The notes: generated from the sequence alone by a model not told the origin. A DNA stretch of 36,453 nucleotides from an uncultured Clostridia bacterium (GCA_947625455.1 CANQOJ010000003.1:1-36453), one strand, 5' to 3'; shown: positions 16,240 to 25,035, numbered from the stretch's first letter. Translations and numbers: made by a program.

Positions 16240-17017
16240 GTATTCTCTTGGCGTTTTCGGAAAAGATGTTTCTGCGTTCTTCGTCAGTGTACAAGGGATT
16301 AAGCATAAGTTCGCCTATATACATTGACGGCGAGCAAATGGGAAAATCCGAGCCGAACAAAAATCTTTCCGAACCGCACACGTCTATACCGTGCCTTAAA
16401 ACTCCGTGACGGAAAATTCCCGTTCCCGAAAGGTCAAGATAGTAATTTTCGCTCATCTTCATTCTTTCAAAGTGCCTTTGCGGGTTTTCGCCGTCGCCGG
16501 GGTGCGCGGCAACAAACGTCACTTTCGGGTGTTTTTTCACCATTTGGTCTATCTGGTCATTGTCAATGGTGTGGAAATTCACGACCATATCATACATCTG
16601 CGCTACGTCAAGTATCTCGTCAAACTCTTTGCACGAATAGTCCGACCATTCGCACATATACGGCACAAGTTCTCCTATAAGCCTAACGCCCTTTTTGCTC
16701 ATCTTTTCAATTTCTTCACAGCTTTCGCGTATAAACTTTGGGTGAACATGAAATCCCGGAGTGTAAAACCCGTTGTATTGTTCGGCAAGTTCAAGCGCGG
16801 TCTTGTTTGAAAGCGCTATCTTGTCCCAGAGCGTTGAACCTTCGGGAAAATCCCTTAAAAGGCTCAGCGCCGACCCGCAGATATGCGAAATACCCAGACT
16901 TTTCAGATATTCGGGCGTGTTTTCCGCCGACATACCGCAGTATTCCTTGTGCCTGCAAATATTCTCCTCGGCAGTTTTAAAAGGGTGAGTGTGAAAGTCG
17001 ATTATCTCAAATTCCAT
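16226..17017 (-). CDS. Amidohydrolase-2 family metal-dependent hydrolase
   Basis: This 263-residue TIM-barrel hydrolase has the metal ligands IIDFHTHPF (HxH) at the start, VNFHTIDND and VAAHPGDG (two further His) and LFGSDFPICSP with the Asp. ENAKRIL at the end is typical of the family. The substrate is unknown. The start at 17017 is chosen because GGAG lies about 10 bp upstream, outside the upstream gene's last codons; an in-frame ATG 42 bp further up would overlap the preceding gene by 26 bp. It is the last gene of the minus-strand run that begins with metG. Confidence 0.85.
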   Translation of the reverse strand: MEFEIIDFHTHPFKTAEENICRHKEYCGMSAENTPEYLKSLGISHICGSALSLLRDFPEGSTLWDKIALSNKTALELAEQYNGFYTPGFHVHPKFIRESCEEIEKMSKKGVRLIGELVPYMCEWSDYSCKEFDEILDVAQMYDMVVNFHTIDNDQIDQMVKKHPKVTFVAAHPGDGENPQRHFERMKMSENYYLDLSGTGIFRHGVLRHGIDVCGSERFLFGSDFPICSPSMYIGELMLNPLYTDEERRNIFSENAKRILKVK

Positions 17018-17033
17018 TTTTTCTTGCTCCGTT

Positions 17034-17819
17034 TCAGCGTATAAATTCCGTATCTTCACATCTTACGGTGAAATATTTAAGTTCTTCTCCCGCTAACAGC
17101 GCGTGTATCTCAAATCCGTTTTCAGCTTTGTATATCTCGTCATAAAGCCAAACCGCGCCGATTAAATCTCCGTCCTGTTCGATTATATCGGCGTTTTTGA
17201 ATATAACGCCATTAGTATCCGTAAATCCTCCCGAATTGTCAAATCTTATGACAATATCCCCGCCGTTATTTTCCACCGCCGTTATCTCGCAGTCATGCAG
17301 GCTTTCCCTCGTAAATTCCGGCATATTATCGCCGAACTCCCTTTGTTCAGCTTTTGTAAGTTCGTCCATAGCGCATTCGGTTTTCTTTTCGTTTTCATTG
17401 CAGAAATTTTCGATAAGCCATTTCACTTCGTTTGTGCAGCAGTCCAGCGCCAGCACCCTTATATCCGCTACCTTTTCAAGTATATATTGCGGAAGCGACT
17501 TTTGGAGCATTTCTATATTATATTTTTGAGCCTTTGCAAACTTTGCCTTTATATCTTCGGAGTCATATTTCGGCGGAGTAAATTTTTCGCGGGCTTTTTT
17601 GTATTCTTCTAAGTTCGGAAAATCAAGCTGGTCGAAATAGTCTTCAAACCTAGCCTTTGACGCTTCTTCGGCAATTTTAAGTTCCTCTTTTACTTTTTGT
17701 TCATATATATAACAATAAAACTCCTCCGAAAACTTCTCCGCCTTTTCATTTACCTTTAACAGCAGATGAAAACCCGTTTTCTGATTTGTTTCATACCATT
17801 CTTTAGTGCAGTATTTCAT
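17034..17819 (-). CDS. DUF4085-like protein of unknown function
   Basis: The 261-residue soluble protein starts MKYCTKEWYE, which I recognise from the DUF4085 family. The first 120 residues are charged and helical (coiled-coil-like, rich in Lys and Glu). The end is a beta-rich part (HDCEITAVENNGGDIVIRF, then VIFKNADIIEQDGDLIG), which resembles a DUF-type surface for recognising a partner. No catalytic motif is seen. Its start overlaps the nth stop by ATGA, so it is translated together with nth. The function is unknown. Confidence 0.75.
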   Translation of the reverse strand: MKYCTKEWYETNQKTGFHLLLKVNEKAEKFSEEFYCYIYEQKVKEELKIAEEASKARFEDYFDQLDFPNLEEYKKAREKFTPPKYDSEDIKAKFAKAQKYNIEMLQKSLPQYILEKVADIRVLALDCCTNEVKWLIENFCNENEKKTECAMDELTKAEQREFGDNMPEFTRESLHDCEITAVENNGGDIVIRFDNSGGFTDTNGVIFKNADIIEQDGDLIGAVWLYDEIYKAENGFEIHALLAGEELKYFTVRCEDTEFIR

Positions 17820-18463
17820 TTTCCTTTATCGCCCCTGTAAGTCATGCATAAACTATTAAGCACGCATTGTCCGCACTTCGGGTTTCTTGCGATACAAACC
17901 CCTCTGCCGTGCCATACAAGCCTATGGCAGAACAAAATCCCCTCGTTTGGAGGAATTACCTCCCGCAGTTGCTTTTCCACGGAATATGCGTCAGTACCCT
18001 TTGAAAGACCTAACTTGTTTGTAATTCGTATAACGTGAGTGTCACAGACCATTGCAGGCTTTCCGTAAAGGTCGCCCACAATCAGATTTGCGGTTTTTCT
18101 GCCTACTCCAGAAAGCTTTACAAGTTCTTCAATGCTGTCAGGTACTGTCGAATTATAAATATCCCTAAGCTGCCTGCACATTTCCACAATGTCCTTTGCT
18201 TTTGTGTGAAACAGCCCGCAGGACTGTATGTACTTTTCAACTTCGGAAACGTCAGCGTCCGCAAACGCTTCAATTGTCGGAAATCTCTCAAAAAGTGCGG
18301 GCGTGACCATATTAACGCGCTTGTCGGTGCATTGTGCAGACAAGCGCGTTGCTATCAATAATTCATGCGGTTTTTCATAAGTAAGCGCGCATTTAACCTG
18401 CGGGTATTCTTCTTTCAGAAGTTCAATTATTTTCTCCGCAAGTTTTTTCCTTGACTCAGACAT
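17816..18463 (-). CDS. nth: Endonuclease III (DNA glycosylase/AP lyase)
   Basis: This 215-residue enzyme repairs oxidised pyrimidines in DNA. The helix-hairpin-helix LSGVGRKTANLIV includes the catalytic lysine; VCDTHVIRITNKL includes the catalytic aspartate; the C-terminal iron-sulfur motif is C-x6-C-x2-C-x5-C in CIARNPKCGQCVLNSLC. The length fits the family. It starts 6 bp after the corC-like gene and overlaps the next gene by 4 bp. Confidence 0.96.
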   Translation of the reverse strand: MSESRKKLAEKIIELLKEEYPQVKCALTYEKPHELLIATRLSAQCTDKRVNMVTPALFERFPTIEAFADADVSEVEKYIQSCGLFHTKAKDIVEMCRQLRDIYNSTVPDSIEELVKLSGVGRKTANLIVGDLYGKPAMVCDTHVIRITNKLGLSKGTDAYSVEKQLREVIPPNEGILFCHRLVWHGRGVCIARNPKCGQCVLNSLCMTYRGDKGK

Positions 18464-18469
18464 TCCCGT

Positions 18470-19423
18470 TTAATTATCCTCTTCTTCCAAAATTCTTATA
18501 ACGCGGATTTTGAGTATATTTCTATCCTCAACTTGCAGGACAATAAGCTTTATGCCCTCGTATTCAACCGACGGAGGAACAAGTTCCCCTCCCTCCGGAA
18601 TATACCCCAGCTTGTCCGTGACAAATCCCGCGATCGTTTCATACTCGTGGTCATCGGGCAAATCAACCCCAAACTGACCGAAAACTTCTTCGGGATCTGC
18701 TTCTCCCGAAACCTCGTAGGTGTTGTCGTCAATGCGCGTTATATCGCTCTTTTCGTCGTCATATTCGTCCTGAATATTGCCCATAACCGCTTCGATTATG
18801 TCCTCAAGCGTCACAATTCCCGCAGTACCGCCGTATTCGTCAACAACAACCGCCATTCCCGCTTTCAGCTTGTTCATTGTCTTAAATATTTCAGAACATG
18901 GGCAAGCTTCGGGAATAAAACTTACATCTCTTAAAAAATCCTCAATTTTAAAATCCGAAAGGTCCTGCTTTCCGATAAGGCACAGCAGGTCTTTTACAAT
19001 AATAATCCCCACTATCTTGTCGATAGTTCCGTCATACGCGGGAATACGCGAAAATCCTAAGTCAAGCGCGGTGTAAATAAGGTCGTCGAGCGTAATCTTG
19101 TTTACGTCAACTCCTACGATAGCCGTCCTGTGCGTCATTACGTCCGCCGCGTTAAGCCCCGCAAACTCGAAGATATTGTTTATCATCTGCGCGGAATCTT
19201 CCTCAATACCGCCCTCTTCTTCGTCCTTTGCCAGCGCGTCAACAAGGTCCATTACCTCGTCCTCGGTAATGTCGGCATAATTTGCCCCAAGCGCTTTTTT
19301 AAGCAGCGCCGAAAGCCCCTTTTCAAGCCATATCAGCGGCGCTAAAAGCACCCTCGCAGTTTTGTGTTCATTCTGTTCGTTTCGTTGATTTTCCGTGCTA
19401 CTTCGGGAACCGTCAGTTTCCAT
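18470..19423 (-). CDS. CorC/HlyC-type CBS-pair protein lacking the DUF21 membrane domain
   Basis: The 317-residue protein has the post-DUF21 linker ITEDEVMDLVDAL, the acidic segment EEGGIEEDSAQMINNIFEF, ADVMTHRTAIVGVDV leading into two CBS domains (about 85-215, with VVVDEYGGTAGIVTLEDIIEAVMGN cut by me to VDEYGGTAGIVTLEDI), and a CorC_HlyC domain (about 230-310, TIAGFVTDKLGYIPEGGE). The family links to Mg2+/Co2+ efflux. Here the four-helix DUF21 membrane domain is missing; only one hydrophobic stretch (ARVLLAPLIWLEKGLSALL) remains. An in-frame stop lies upstream, near 19461, with no better start in between, so the short form is real unless the sequence is frameshifted. Ribosome site is weak. 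Confidence 0.85.
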   Translation of the reverse strand: METDGSRSSTENQRNEQNEHKTARVLLAPLIWLEKGLSALLKKALGANYADITEDEVMDLVDALAKDEEEGGIEEDSAQMINNIFEFAGLNAADVMTHRTAIVGVDVNKITLDDLIYTALDLGFSRIPAYDGTIDKIVGIIIVKDLLCLIGKQDLSDFKIEDFLRDVSFIPEACPCSEIFKTMNKLKAGMAVVVDEYGGTAGIVTLEDIIEAVMGNIQDEYDDEKSDITRIDDNTYEVSGEADPEEVFGQFGVDLPDDHEYETIAGFVTDKLGYIPEGGELVPPSVEYEGIKLIVLQVEDRNILKIRVIRILEEEDN

Positions 19424-19623
19424 ATAGAATATCGGAAAGGAATATTTTCTTTCTAACCTTATGTCTTACCTGAAAGTTTTTTGTTGCTTAAAGCAACATG
19501 CCAGAGGTTAGAGGTAAGAGGTTAGAGTTGAAAGCCAAACGTGTTTTACTTTCTGACAAACCGCTTGAATAATTTTCCTTTCCCTTTACTCCTTTCATAT
19601 AAAAATAAAATTTATTGCAGGTG
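19424..19623. repeat. Spacer with heptamer array and a 17-bp palindrome
   Basis: GAGGTTA-GAGGTAA-GAGGTTA-GAG lies at about 19504-19528. A perfect palindrome TGTTGCTTAAAGCAACA lies at 19482-19498. The T-run is on the wrong side for a terminator of the minus-strand tatD gene. Confidence 0.6.
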
Positions 19624-20388
19624 TTATTCTCCGAAAAACAACCTCTTTCCGTTTTTGCCGGCAATTTCGATCATTTCTTCAGTCGAAACTCCCTTTATTT
19701 CAGCCATTTTCGCGGCTGTGTACCGTATCATCGAACTGTCGGAACGCTCGCCTCTATGCGGTTCGGGAGCCATATACGGACAGTCCGTTTCAAGAAGCAG
19801 TCTGTCAATCGGTATAACTTCACAAGCTTGAACCGCTTTCTTTGCGTTCTTAAACGTCAATACTCCCGTAAACCCTATATACATTCCGAGTTTAACCACT
19901 TCAACCGCCGTTTCTGCGGAATATGAAAAACAGTGCATAACGCCCCGCGGTTTATATTCCCTCAGAATTTCCATAGTTTCCGCACAGGCGTCGCGCGAGT
20001 GAATAATAACGGGCAAATCATATGTTTTCGCCATTTCAAGCTGTCTTATAAACACCCTGCGCTGAACATCTTTCGCAGGGGAGTCGTCATAGTGATAATC
20101 AAGACCTATCTCCCCCAGCGCCGTAACTTTCGGCATTTTCAGCAATTCTTCGAGCTGTTTTTCCCAGTTATCAGGCAGATTTCCCGCATCTTCTGGGTGA
20201 ATGCCTGCTGACGCATAAATCCAGTCAAACCTTTGCGCAAGTTCAATTTCTTCCCTTGACGCTTCCAAATTACAGCCTACCGCGATAATGCGCTCAACAT
20301 TCTTTTCGGGCAACGAGTTCAGCACCTGTTCTAAATCTTCGGGAAAATCCCGCTTTAAATAGTGGGCATGAGTATCGAAAATTCCCAT
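19624..20388 (-). CDS. tatD: TatD-family Mg-dependent DNase
   Basis: The 254-residue TIM-barrel nuclease shows all family signatures: IFDTHAHYL (HxH), ALGEIGLDYHYD with the Glu ligand, LPVIIHSRDA, MHCFSYS and LLETDCPYMAPEPHRG with the Asp. TatD enzymes are 3'-5' exonucleases used in DNA repair and DNA recycling. The ATG follows the stop of the upstream 100-residue gene by one base, so the two are coupled. The metG-tatD order is common in Firmicutes; here two unknown genes and a repeat lie between them. Confidence 0.95.
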   Translation of the reverse strand: MGIFDTHAHYLKRDFPEDLEQVLNSLPEKNVERIIAVGCNLEASREEIELAQRFDWIYASAGIHPEDAGNLPDNWEKQLEELLKMPKVTALGEIGLDYHYDDSPAKDVQRRVFIRQLEMAKTYDLPVIIHSRDACAETMEILREYKPRGVMHCFSYSAETAVEVVKLGMYIGFTGVLTFKNAKKAVQACEVIPIDRLLLETDCPYMAPEPHRGERSDSSMIRYTAAKMAEIKGVSTEEMIEIAGKNGKRLFFGE

Positions 20389-20389
20389 T

Positions 20390-20692
20390 TTACTTCTTTG
20401 TCCAGTTGAAATCAGAACAGCGCTCGCCCGTTTTCAGAAATTCAGCGGAAATTTTCTTCACATCATCAAGCGACTTTGCTTCAGCAGAATATTTTTCTCC
20501 CGTATCCCTGTTAGACCAGAGAAACGTACCGCTGTTGCCGGTGAGTTCGGCTTCTAACCCCGCCGAATCCGCAAAACAGCTTACTCCGCTGAAATCTGCC
20601 GCCATACCGAAAACCTTTTCAAGCTCCGCCGCATTTCTCGCTGCGGCAACTCTGCCGTCCTTAAATGTTACTCTTGCACCTGCACAAAACAT
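20390..20692 (-). CDS. Small protein of unknown function between metG and tatD
   Basis: This 100-residue protein has a good ribosome site (AAGGAGACAACAAT before the ATG) and sits tightly in front of tatD. It is soluble, alpha/beta in pattern, and contains FLWSNRDTGEKYSAEAKSL and a C-terminal helix. I do not recognise a family. The tight coupling suggests it is a real gene and not a chance frame. Confidence 0.75.
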   Translation of the reverse strand: MFCAGARVTFKDGRVAAARNAAELEKVFGMAADFSGVSCFADSAGLEAELTGNSGTFLWSNRDTGEKYSAEAKSLDDVKKISAEFLKTGERCSDFNWTKK

Positions 20693-20715
20693 ATTGTTGT
20701 CTCCTTAAATTATTT

Positions 20716-21366
20716 TTAGCCGTTAAAATACGCCTGCGTAACCAGCTGTTTGGTTTCATAGCTTTCAAGCGGCAATTGTCCTCTGCCGCCGAAAAGTTTT
20801 TCCGTGTCGTTAAACGCGCTTAAAAACGAGCGTTCAAGCAGCGTTTTTTTCGACATTCCGCCTGTCGGCTCAATATTTACGCAGTCGAAAAACATCAGTA
20901 TCCGAGTTGCCGTTTCATCGGGCTGCCAGTACTCCTCGGTATTTTCTTCGGCGGGGGAATTTCCGTACATCTGCCTTAGCTGTGACAAAAGCTCTTCGGC
21001 ATACATCTTCGCGCCGACGCTCGGAACACTTCCCGAAATGACTTCGCCCTGTTTTACAAACATTGCGCGCAGAATATGACTTACGCCTTTTGTCATAAGT
21101 TCCTGCGGCGCTTTTTCGGCTTCTTCGTCAATCTTTCTGAGCGCTTCTTCGCCCGCGTTTTCCTTTTGCGTAAGATTGTTGTCGGAGTTTTGCTTTTGAG
21201 CCGAGCGCCTTGTGTAAGCAGGAGTGAACGCCGCTTCCGATTTTACAAAGCTGTCGGTATGCTCCGCCGCAAGAGTAGAACTTTTCATTTCCGTCCTGCG
21301 CTCAACCGATTTAGTAAGATTTGTTTGATTTACGGACGATATGTCCGCCATTCTTGATATATCCAT
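20716..21366 (-). CDS. Unrecognised protein with disordered N-terminus and helical C-terminal domain
   Basis: The 216-residue protein starts MDISRMADISSVNQ behind AAGGGGG; a longer in-frame start at 21459 would run into the palindromic repeat and lacks a ribosome site. The first 100 residues are polar and low in hydrophobics (probably disordered). The C-terminal 110 residues are helical (LMTKGVSHILRAMFV, ATRILMFFDCVN, SFLSAFNDTEKLFGGRGQLP) and loosely recall the helical C-terminal domain of some flagella-linked or DUF5610-like proteins; this resemblance is weak. The gene lies between metG and the 100-residue gene. No signal peptide. Confidence 0.7.
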   Translation of the reverse strand: MDISRMADISSVNQTNLTKSVERRTEMKSSTLAAEHTDSFVKSEAAFTPAYTRRSAQKQNSDNNLTQKENAGEEALRKIDEEAEKAPQELMTKGVSHILRAMFVKQGEVISGSVPSVGAKMYAEELLSQLRQMYGNSPAEENTEEYWQPDETATRILMFFDCVNIEPTGGMSKKTLLERSFLSAFNDTEKLFGGRGQLPLESYETKQLVTQAYFNG

Positions 21367-21407
21367 ACAGTATCCCCCTTTCTGAAGAATAAAACTATGA
21401 TTATCTT

Positions 21408-21587
21408 CAGACTGTCGATAAAGCCTCATCTGCGTTGTCAGCGTCACTGCAACAGCCACAAAGGCTAGTTGCAGTTAAGCTTCAGCGTTGAGCGCCCAGT
21501 GTTTTCCTCGAAGCGGATAATACGCGCTCAACGCGAGCATACTGAGGCTTTCTCAACAGTCTGAAATTTGATTTATTATACAGCCTG
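21408..21587. repeat. Palindromic repeat element, copy B
   Basis: Left end CAGACTGT (21408-21415) and right end ACAGTCTG (21556-21563) are inverted, with the outer second box ACAGCCTG at 21580-21587. The core is 156 bp. It abuts the metG stop codon (21591-21593) by 3 bp. Confidence 0.85.
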
Positions 21588-21590
21588 TGA

Positions 21591-23528
21591 TTATCTTATG
21601 GTGCTTCCGTTGGGCACATCTTTGTCTAAGAACAATACCCTCACATCATCTTCTCCCGCGTCACACGCGAGTATCATGCCCTCCGACAATTCCCCGCACA
21701 GCTTTGCGGGAGCCAGATTCGCCACAAAAACAATCTTCTTCCCGACAAGGTCCTCGGGCTTATACCACTTTGCAATTCCCGAAACTATCTGCCTGCCCTG
21801 TCTCCCGTCGTCAACAGTGAGTTTTAAAAGCTTCTTGGCTTTCGGAATTTTCTCGCAGGCGGTAACTTCTCCGCTTCTGAGTTTTATCTCGGCAAATTGC
21901 TCAATGTTTATGACATTCGCCTTGTCGAGGTCCTCGTCCTCGCGTATGGTCTTTTCGGGTTTCAGCAAGGCGTTTAGTTCGTCAATTTCCTTTTCAATGT
22001 CAATTCTTGGGAAAAGCACTTCTCCTTTCTTGACCGTAACGTCAGCGGGCAGTTTTCCGAATTTCCCTAAAACATCATATTCAACGTCCTCTGCTTTTGC
22101 GCCAATCTGCTCAAATACTTTCGGCATTGTTTCGGGCATAAACGGCAAAAGCAGCGCCGAGCATATCCTTATGGTTTCAAGCAGGTTGTACAAAACCGAC
22201 GCAAGACGCGCTTTTTTACTTTCGTCCTTGCCGAGTTTCCACGGTTCTGTTTCGTCAATATACTTGTTTGCTCTTGAAACAACTTTGAATATCTCCTCAA
22301 GCGCGCTTGACAGCCTTGCTTCTTCAACAAGCGGAGTTACCTTTTCGCAAAGAGCCTCGGCCATGCTTATAAGTTCATTGTCGAGCGGCTCTGCTTCGCG
22401 CTCTGTCGGCAGTGTACCGCCGAAATACTTGTCGGCCATTGCAACAGTTCTCGAAACGAGATTTCCGAGGTCGTTTGCAAGGTCGGAGTTTATGCGGTTT
22501 ATCATGATTTCGTTTGAGAAATTGCTGTCCGAGCCGAACGGCATATCGCGCAGTATCTGATACCTAACCGCGTCAGCCCCGTAACGCTCTGCGAGTATGA
22601 ACGGATCAATGACGTTACCGACTGATTTTGACATCTTCTGCCCGTTGAAGTTTATCCAGCCGTGACCGTAAAGCCTTTTCGGAAGCGGAATTTCAAGCAT
22701 CATCAGCATAATAATCCACACAATCGAGTGGAAACGCACGATTTCTTTCGCCGTCATGTGCATATCCGCAGGCCAGTATTTGTCGAAATCATCATAAGCG
22801 TCGTTTTCATACCCTAACGCGCTTATATAGTTAGTCAGCGCGTCAATCCAGACGTAAACAACGTGCTTTTCGTCAAACGTAACGGGAATGCCCCAGGTAA
22901 ACGACGTTCTCGAAACGCACAAATCCTCAAGTCCGGGCTTTATAAAGTTGTTCACCATCTCGTTTACGCGCGACTTAGGAGTGAGGTAGTCGGTTTCGGT
23001 GAGGAATTTTTCTATCCTGTCGGCAAAATCCGAGATTTTCAGAAAATATGCTTCTTCATGTGCGTCAATAACAGGTCTGTGACAGTCGGGACAGCACCCG
23101 TTTTCATCAAGCTGGCTTTCCGTCCAGAAACTCTCGCACGGCATGCAGTATTTGCCCGTGTATTCTCCCTTGTAGATATATCCCTTGTCGTACAGCTTTT
23201 TGAAAACGCTTTGTACGGTTTTTATGTGATAATCGTCGGTGGTGCGGATAAAGCGGTCGTTGCTAATTCCCATAACTTTCCAGAGCTTCTTGAAGTTGTC
23301 AACAATGGGATCAACATATTCTTTCGGGGTAATCCCTAAATCCTTTGCCTTTTGTTCTATCTTCATTCCGTGTTCGTCAGTGCCCGTAAGGAACATAACG
23401 TCATATCCCTGCATACGCTTGAACCTTGCGATAACGTCGCACGCAACCGTAGTATAGCAGTGACCGATATGCGGGTTGCCCGACGGGTAATAAATCGGTG
23501 TCGTAATATAAAACTTCTTTTTCTCCAT
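21591..23528 (-). CDS. metG: Methionyl-tRNA synthetase
   Basis: This 645-residue class I synthetase charges tRNA-Met. YYPSGNPHIGHCYT near residue 13 is the HIGH motif, NGQKMSKSVGN is the KMSKS motif, and the zinc knuckle is CMPC ... CPDC (about 126-148). The C-terminal 110 residues (INIEQFAEIKLRSGEV ... LAPAKLCGELSEGM) form the EMAP/Trbp111-like tRNA-binding domain. The start is preceded by GGAAGGACTACAAA. It is transcribed from a strong minus-strand promoter at 23725-23753 through a leader of about 190 nt that is largely a heptamer/palindrome repeat. Confidence 0.97.
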   Translation of the reverse strand: MEKKKFYITTPIYYPSGNPHIGHCYTTVACDVIARFKRMQGYDVMFLTGTDEHGMKIEQKAKDLGITPKEYVDPIVDNFKKLWKVMGISNDRFIRTTDDYHIKTVQSVFKKLYDKGYIYKGEYTGKYCMPCESFWTESQLDENGCCPDCHRPVIDAHEEAYFLKISDFADRIEKFLTETDYLTPKSRVNEMVNNFIKPGLEDLCVSRTSFTWGIPVTFDEKHVVYVWIDALTNYISALGYENDAYDDFDKYWPADMHMTAKEIVRFHSIVWIIMLMMLEIPLPKRLYGHGWINFNGQKMSKSVGNVIDPFILAERYGADAVRYQILRDMPFGSDSNFSNEIMINRINSDLANDLGNLVSRTVAMADKYFGGTLPTEREAEPLDNELISMAEALCEKVTPLVEEARLSSALEEIFKVVSRANKYIDETEPWKLGKDESKKARLASVLYNLLETIRICSALLLPFMPETMPKVFEQIGAKAEDVEYDVLGKFGKLPADVTVKKGEVLFPRIDIEKEIDELNALLKPEKTIREDEDLDKANVINIEQFAEIKLRSGEVTACEKIPKAKKLLKLTVDDGRQGRQIVSGIAKWYKPEDLVGKKIVFVANLAPAKLCGELSEGMILACDAGEDDVRVLFLDKDVPNGSTIR

Positions 23529-23545
23529 TTTGTAGTCCTTCCCTT

Positions 23546-23716
23546 CTAGAGGCTAGAGGTTAAGAGGCTAGAGGCTAGATTATAATGAATTATTAAGATT
23601 GTTTTGAAGTTATGACAACGTAAGCAACCGGTGACTTACGCACTTTTCCTCCAAAAACAATCTGAATTATCCGCGAAGCGGACACCATGTCTAGCCTCTA
23701 TCCTCTCACTCTCCAG
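23546..23716. repeat. Inverted pair of heptamer arrays inside the metG leader
   Basis: One arm at 23546-23580 (GAGGCTA, GAGGTTAA, GAGGCTA, GAGGCTA) and the opposite arm at 23653-23716 (TCTAGCCTCTATCCTCTC with the CCGCGAAGCGG stem). The second arm, reversed, matches 10120-10175. CGTAAG-N10-CTTACG forms a further hairpin at 23620-23641. Confidence 0.8.
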
Positions 23717-23724
23717 CTTCTATT

Positions 23725-23753
23725 ATTATAGTACATTTTGGCTTAATTTTCAA
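23725..23753 (-). promoter_or_regulatory. metG: Promoter of metG
   Basis: On the minus strand TTGAAA (23748-23753), a 17-bp spacer and a perfect TATAAT (23725-23730). It is divergent from the regulator promoter 50 bp away. Confidence 0.85.
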
Positions 23754-23801
23754 GTGCGGAGAGGAAAAAGAAGAAAATTTTACATTTTTCATAAAAAACA
23801 C

Positions 23802-23830
23802 TTGATTTTTTTGAACATTTTTAGTACAAT
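23802..23830 (+). promoter_or_regulatory. Promoter of the PucR/CdaR-type regulator
   Basis: TTGATT (23802-23807), a 17-bp spacer and TACAAT (23825-23830). The leader to 23934 is about 100 nt; I see no riboswitch in it. Confidence 0.75.
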
Positions 23831-23933
23831 ATATTTAGGCGCAAAAAAAAGAGGGTGTAAACTGTGCAATTTGCTGATTACTCTCTTTGGGCGCGGGGTA
23901 TGAGAAGTATATTTTACGAAAGAGGTAAAAGAA

Positions 23934-25022
23934 ATGTCAAACAGGCTTTTCCAAGGCATCGTGCATCAAATGAAAGACGCGGTAAACCGAGTTGTCGGAG
24001 TTATCGACGAAAACGGCACCACTATCGCTTGCAGTGATTTGGGAAAGGTCGGGAACAACGGGAATGATTTCTTCGCTATTGAACTCTCGGATTCACACGA
24101 GGTCTTTATCCGCGAGGGATATACCTATAAGCCTTTCGGCATACACGTTAAACCCGACTATGCTGTATTTGTCGAGGGAACCGACGAATACGCGTCAAGA
24201 TACGCAAACGTAATCGCGGTGTCCTTGGCAAACATAAAGCAGTACTATGATGAAAAATACGACAGAAACAACTTTGTCAAGAATATCATTCTCGACAATG
24301 TTCTTCCCGGCGATATAAGCGTAAAGGCGCGGGAATTGCACTTCAACGGCGACATAGGGAGAGTTGTTTTCCTAATAAGCGTTGTTTCGGCGAATGATGT
24401 TTCCGCCTGCGACGTTATTCAGAACCTTTTCCCCGATAAGAACAAAGACTTTGTTTTCAATATCACCGAAAACGACATTGTTCTTGTAAAGGAAGTCAAG
24501 AACAACATTGACGTAAAGGACTTGGAAAAACTTGCAAGAAGCATTTCCGACACGCTTTCGGGAGAGTTCTTCACAAAAGTTAATATCGGCATAGGCACGC
24601 CTATTGTCGGCATTAAAGAACTTGCGCGTTCGTTTAAGGAAGCGCAGACCGCCCTTGAAGTAGGAAAAGTTTTCGACACGGACAAAAACATTGTTTCATA
24701 TGACAACCTGGGTATTGCAAGGCTTATATACCACCTGCCGACAACGCTTTGCGAAACGTTTCTGAAAGAAGTGTTCAAGAAGAACTCAATAGAGTCGCTT
24801 GACCATGAAACTCTGTTTACAATTCAGAAGTTTTTTGAAAACAGCCTGAACGTTTCCGAAACTTCGAGAAAGCTTTTCGTACATAGAAACACTTTGGTTT
24901 ACCGCCTTGACAAGATAAAAAAGCTTACGGGACTTGATTTGCGCGAGTTTGACCATGCGATAATCTTTAAGATTGCGCTTATGGTTAAGAAATACCTCGC
25001 GGCAAATCCTACTAAGTTCTGA
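23934..25022 (+). CDS. PucR/CdaR-type transcriptional regulator
   Basis: The 362-residue protein has an N-terminal sensor part (VVGVIDENGTTIACSDLG), a central GGDEF-like part (VNIGIGTPIVGIKELARSF, then EAQTALEVGKVF), and a C-terminal helix-turn-helix of the HTH_30 type: FFENSLNVSETSRKLF with VHRNTLVYRLDKIKKLTGLD. These proteins regulate sugar-diacid, purine or amino-acid genes. Here it precedes ftsE by about 85 bp, across a weak hairpin, and its target is not evident. The ribosome site is GAAAGAGG. Confidence 0.9.
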   Translation: MSNRLFQGIVHQMKDAVNRVVGVIDENGTTIACSDLGKVGNNGNDFFAIELSDSHEVFIREGYTYKPFGIHVKPDYAVFVEGTDEYASRYANVIAVSLANIKQYYDEKYDRNNFVKNIILDNVLPGDISVKARELHFNGDIGRVVFLISVVSANDVSACDVIQNLFPDKNKDFVFNITENDIVLVKEVKNNIDVKDLEKLARSISDTLSGEFFTKVNIGIGTPIVGIKELARSFKEAQTALEVGKVFDTDKNIVSYDNLGIARLIYHLPTTLCETFLKEVFKKNSIESLDHETLFTIQKFFENSLNVSETSRKLFVHRNTLVYRLDKIKKLTGLDLREFDHAIIFKIALMVKKYLAANPTKF

Positions 25023-25035
25023 TAAAAAAGCGCGG

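Noticed and set aside
19482..19498. Terminator for tatD
   Set aside because: The palindrome has its T-run on the plus-strand 5' side, so no U-tail follows on the minus strand.
23546..23580. CRISPR-like array
   Set aside because: The repeat unit is only 7 bp and there are no unique spacers or cas genes.
23529..23720. T-box or SAM riboswitch upstream of metG
   Set aside because: No AGGGTGGNACCGCG-type T-box sequence and no SAM-type core is seen; the leader is an intergenic repeat that also occurs elsewhere.
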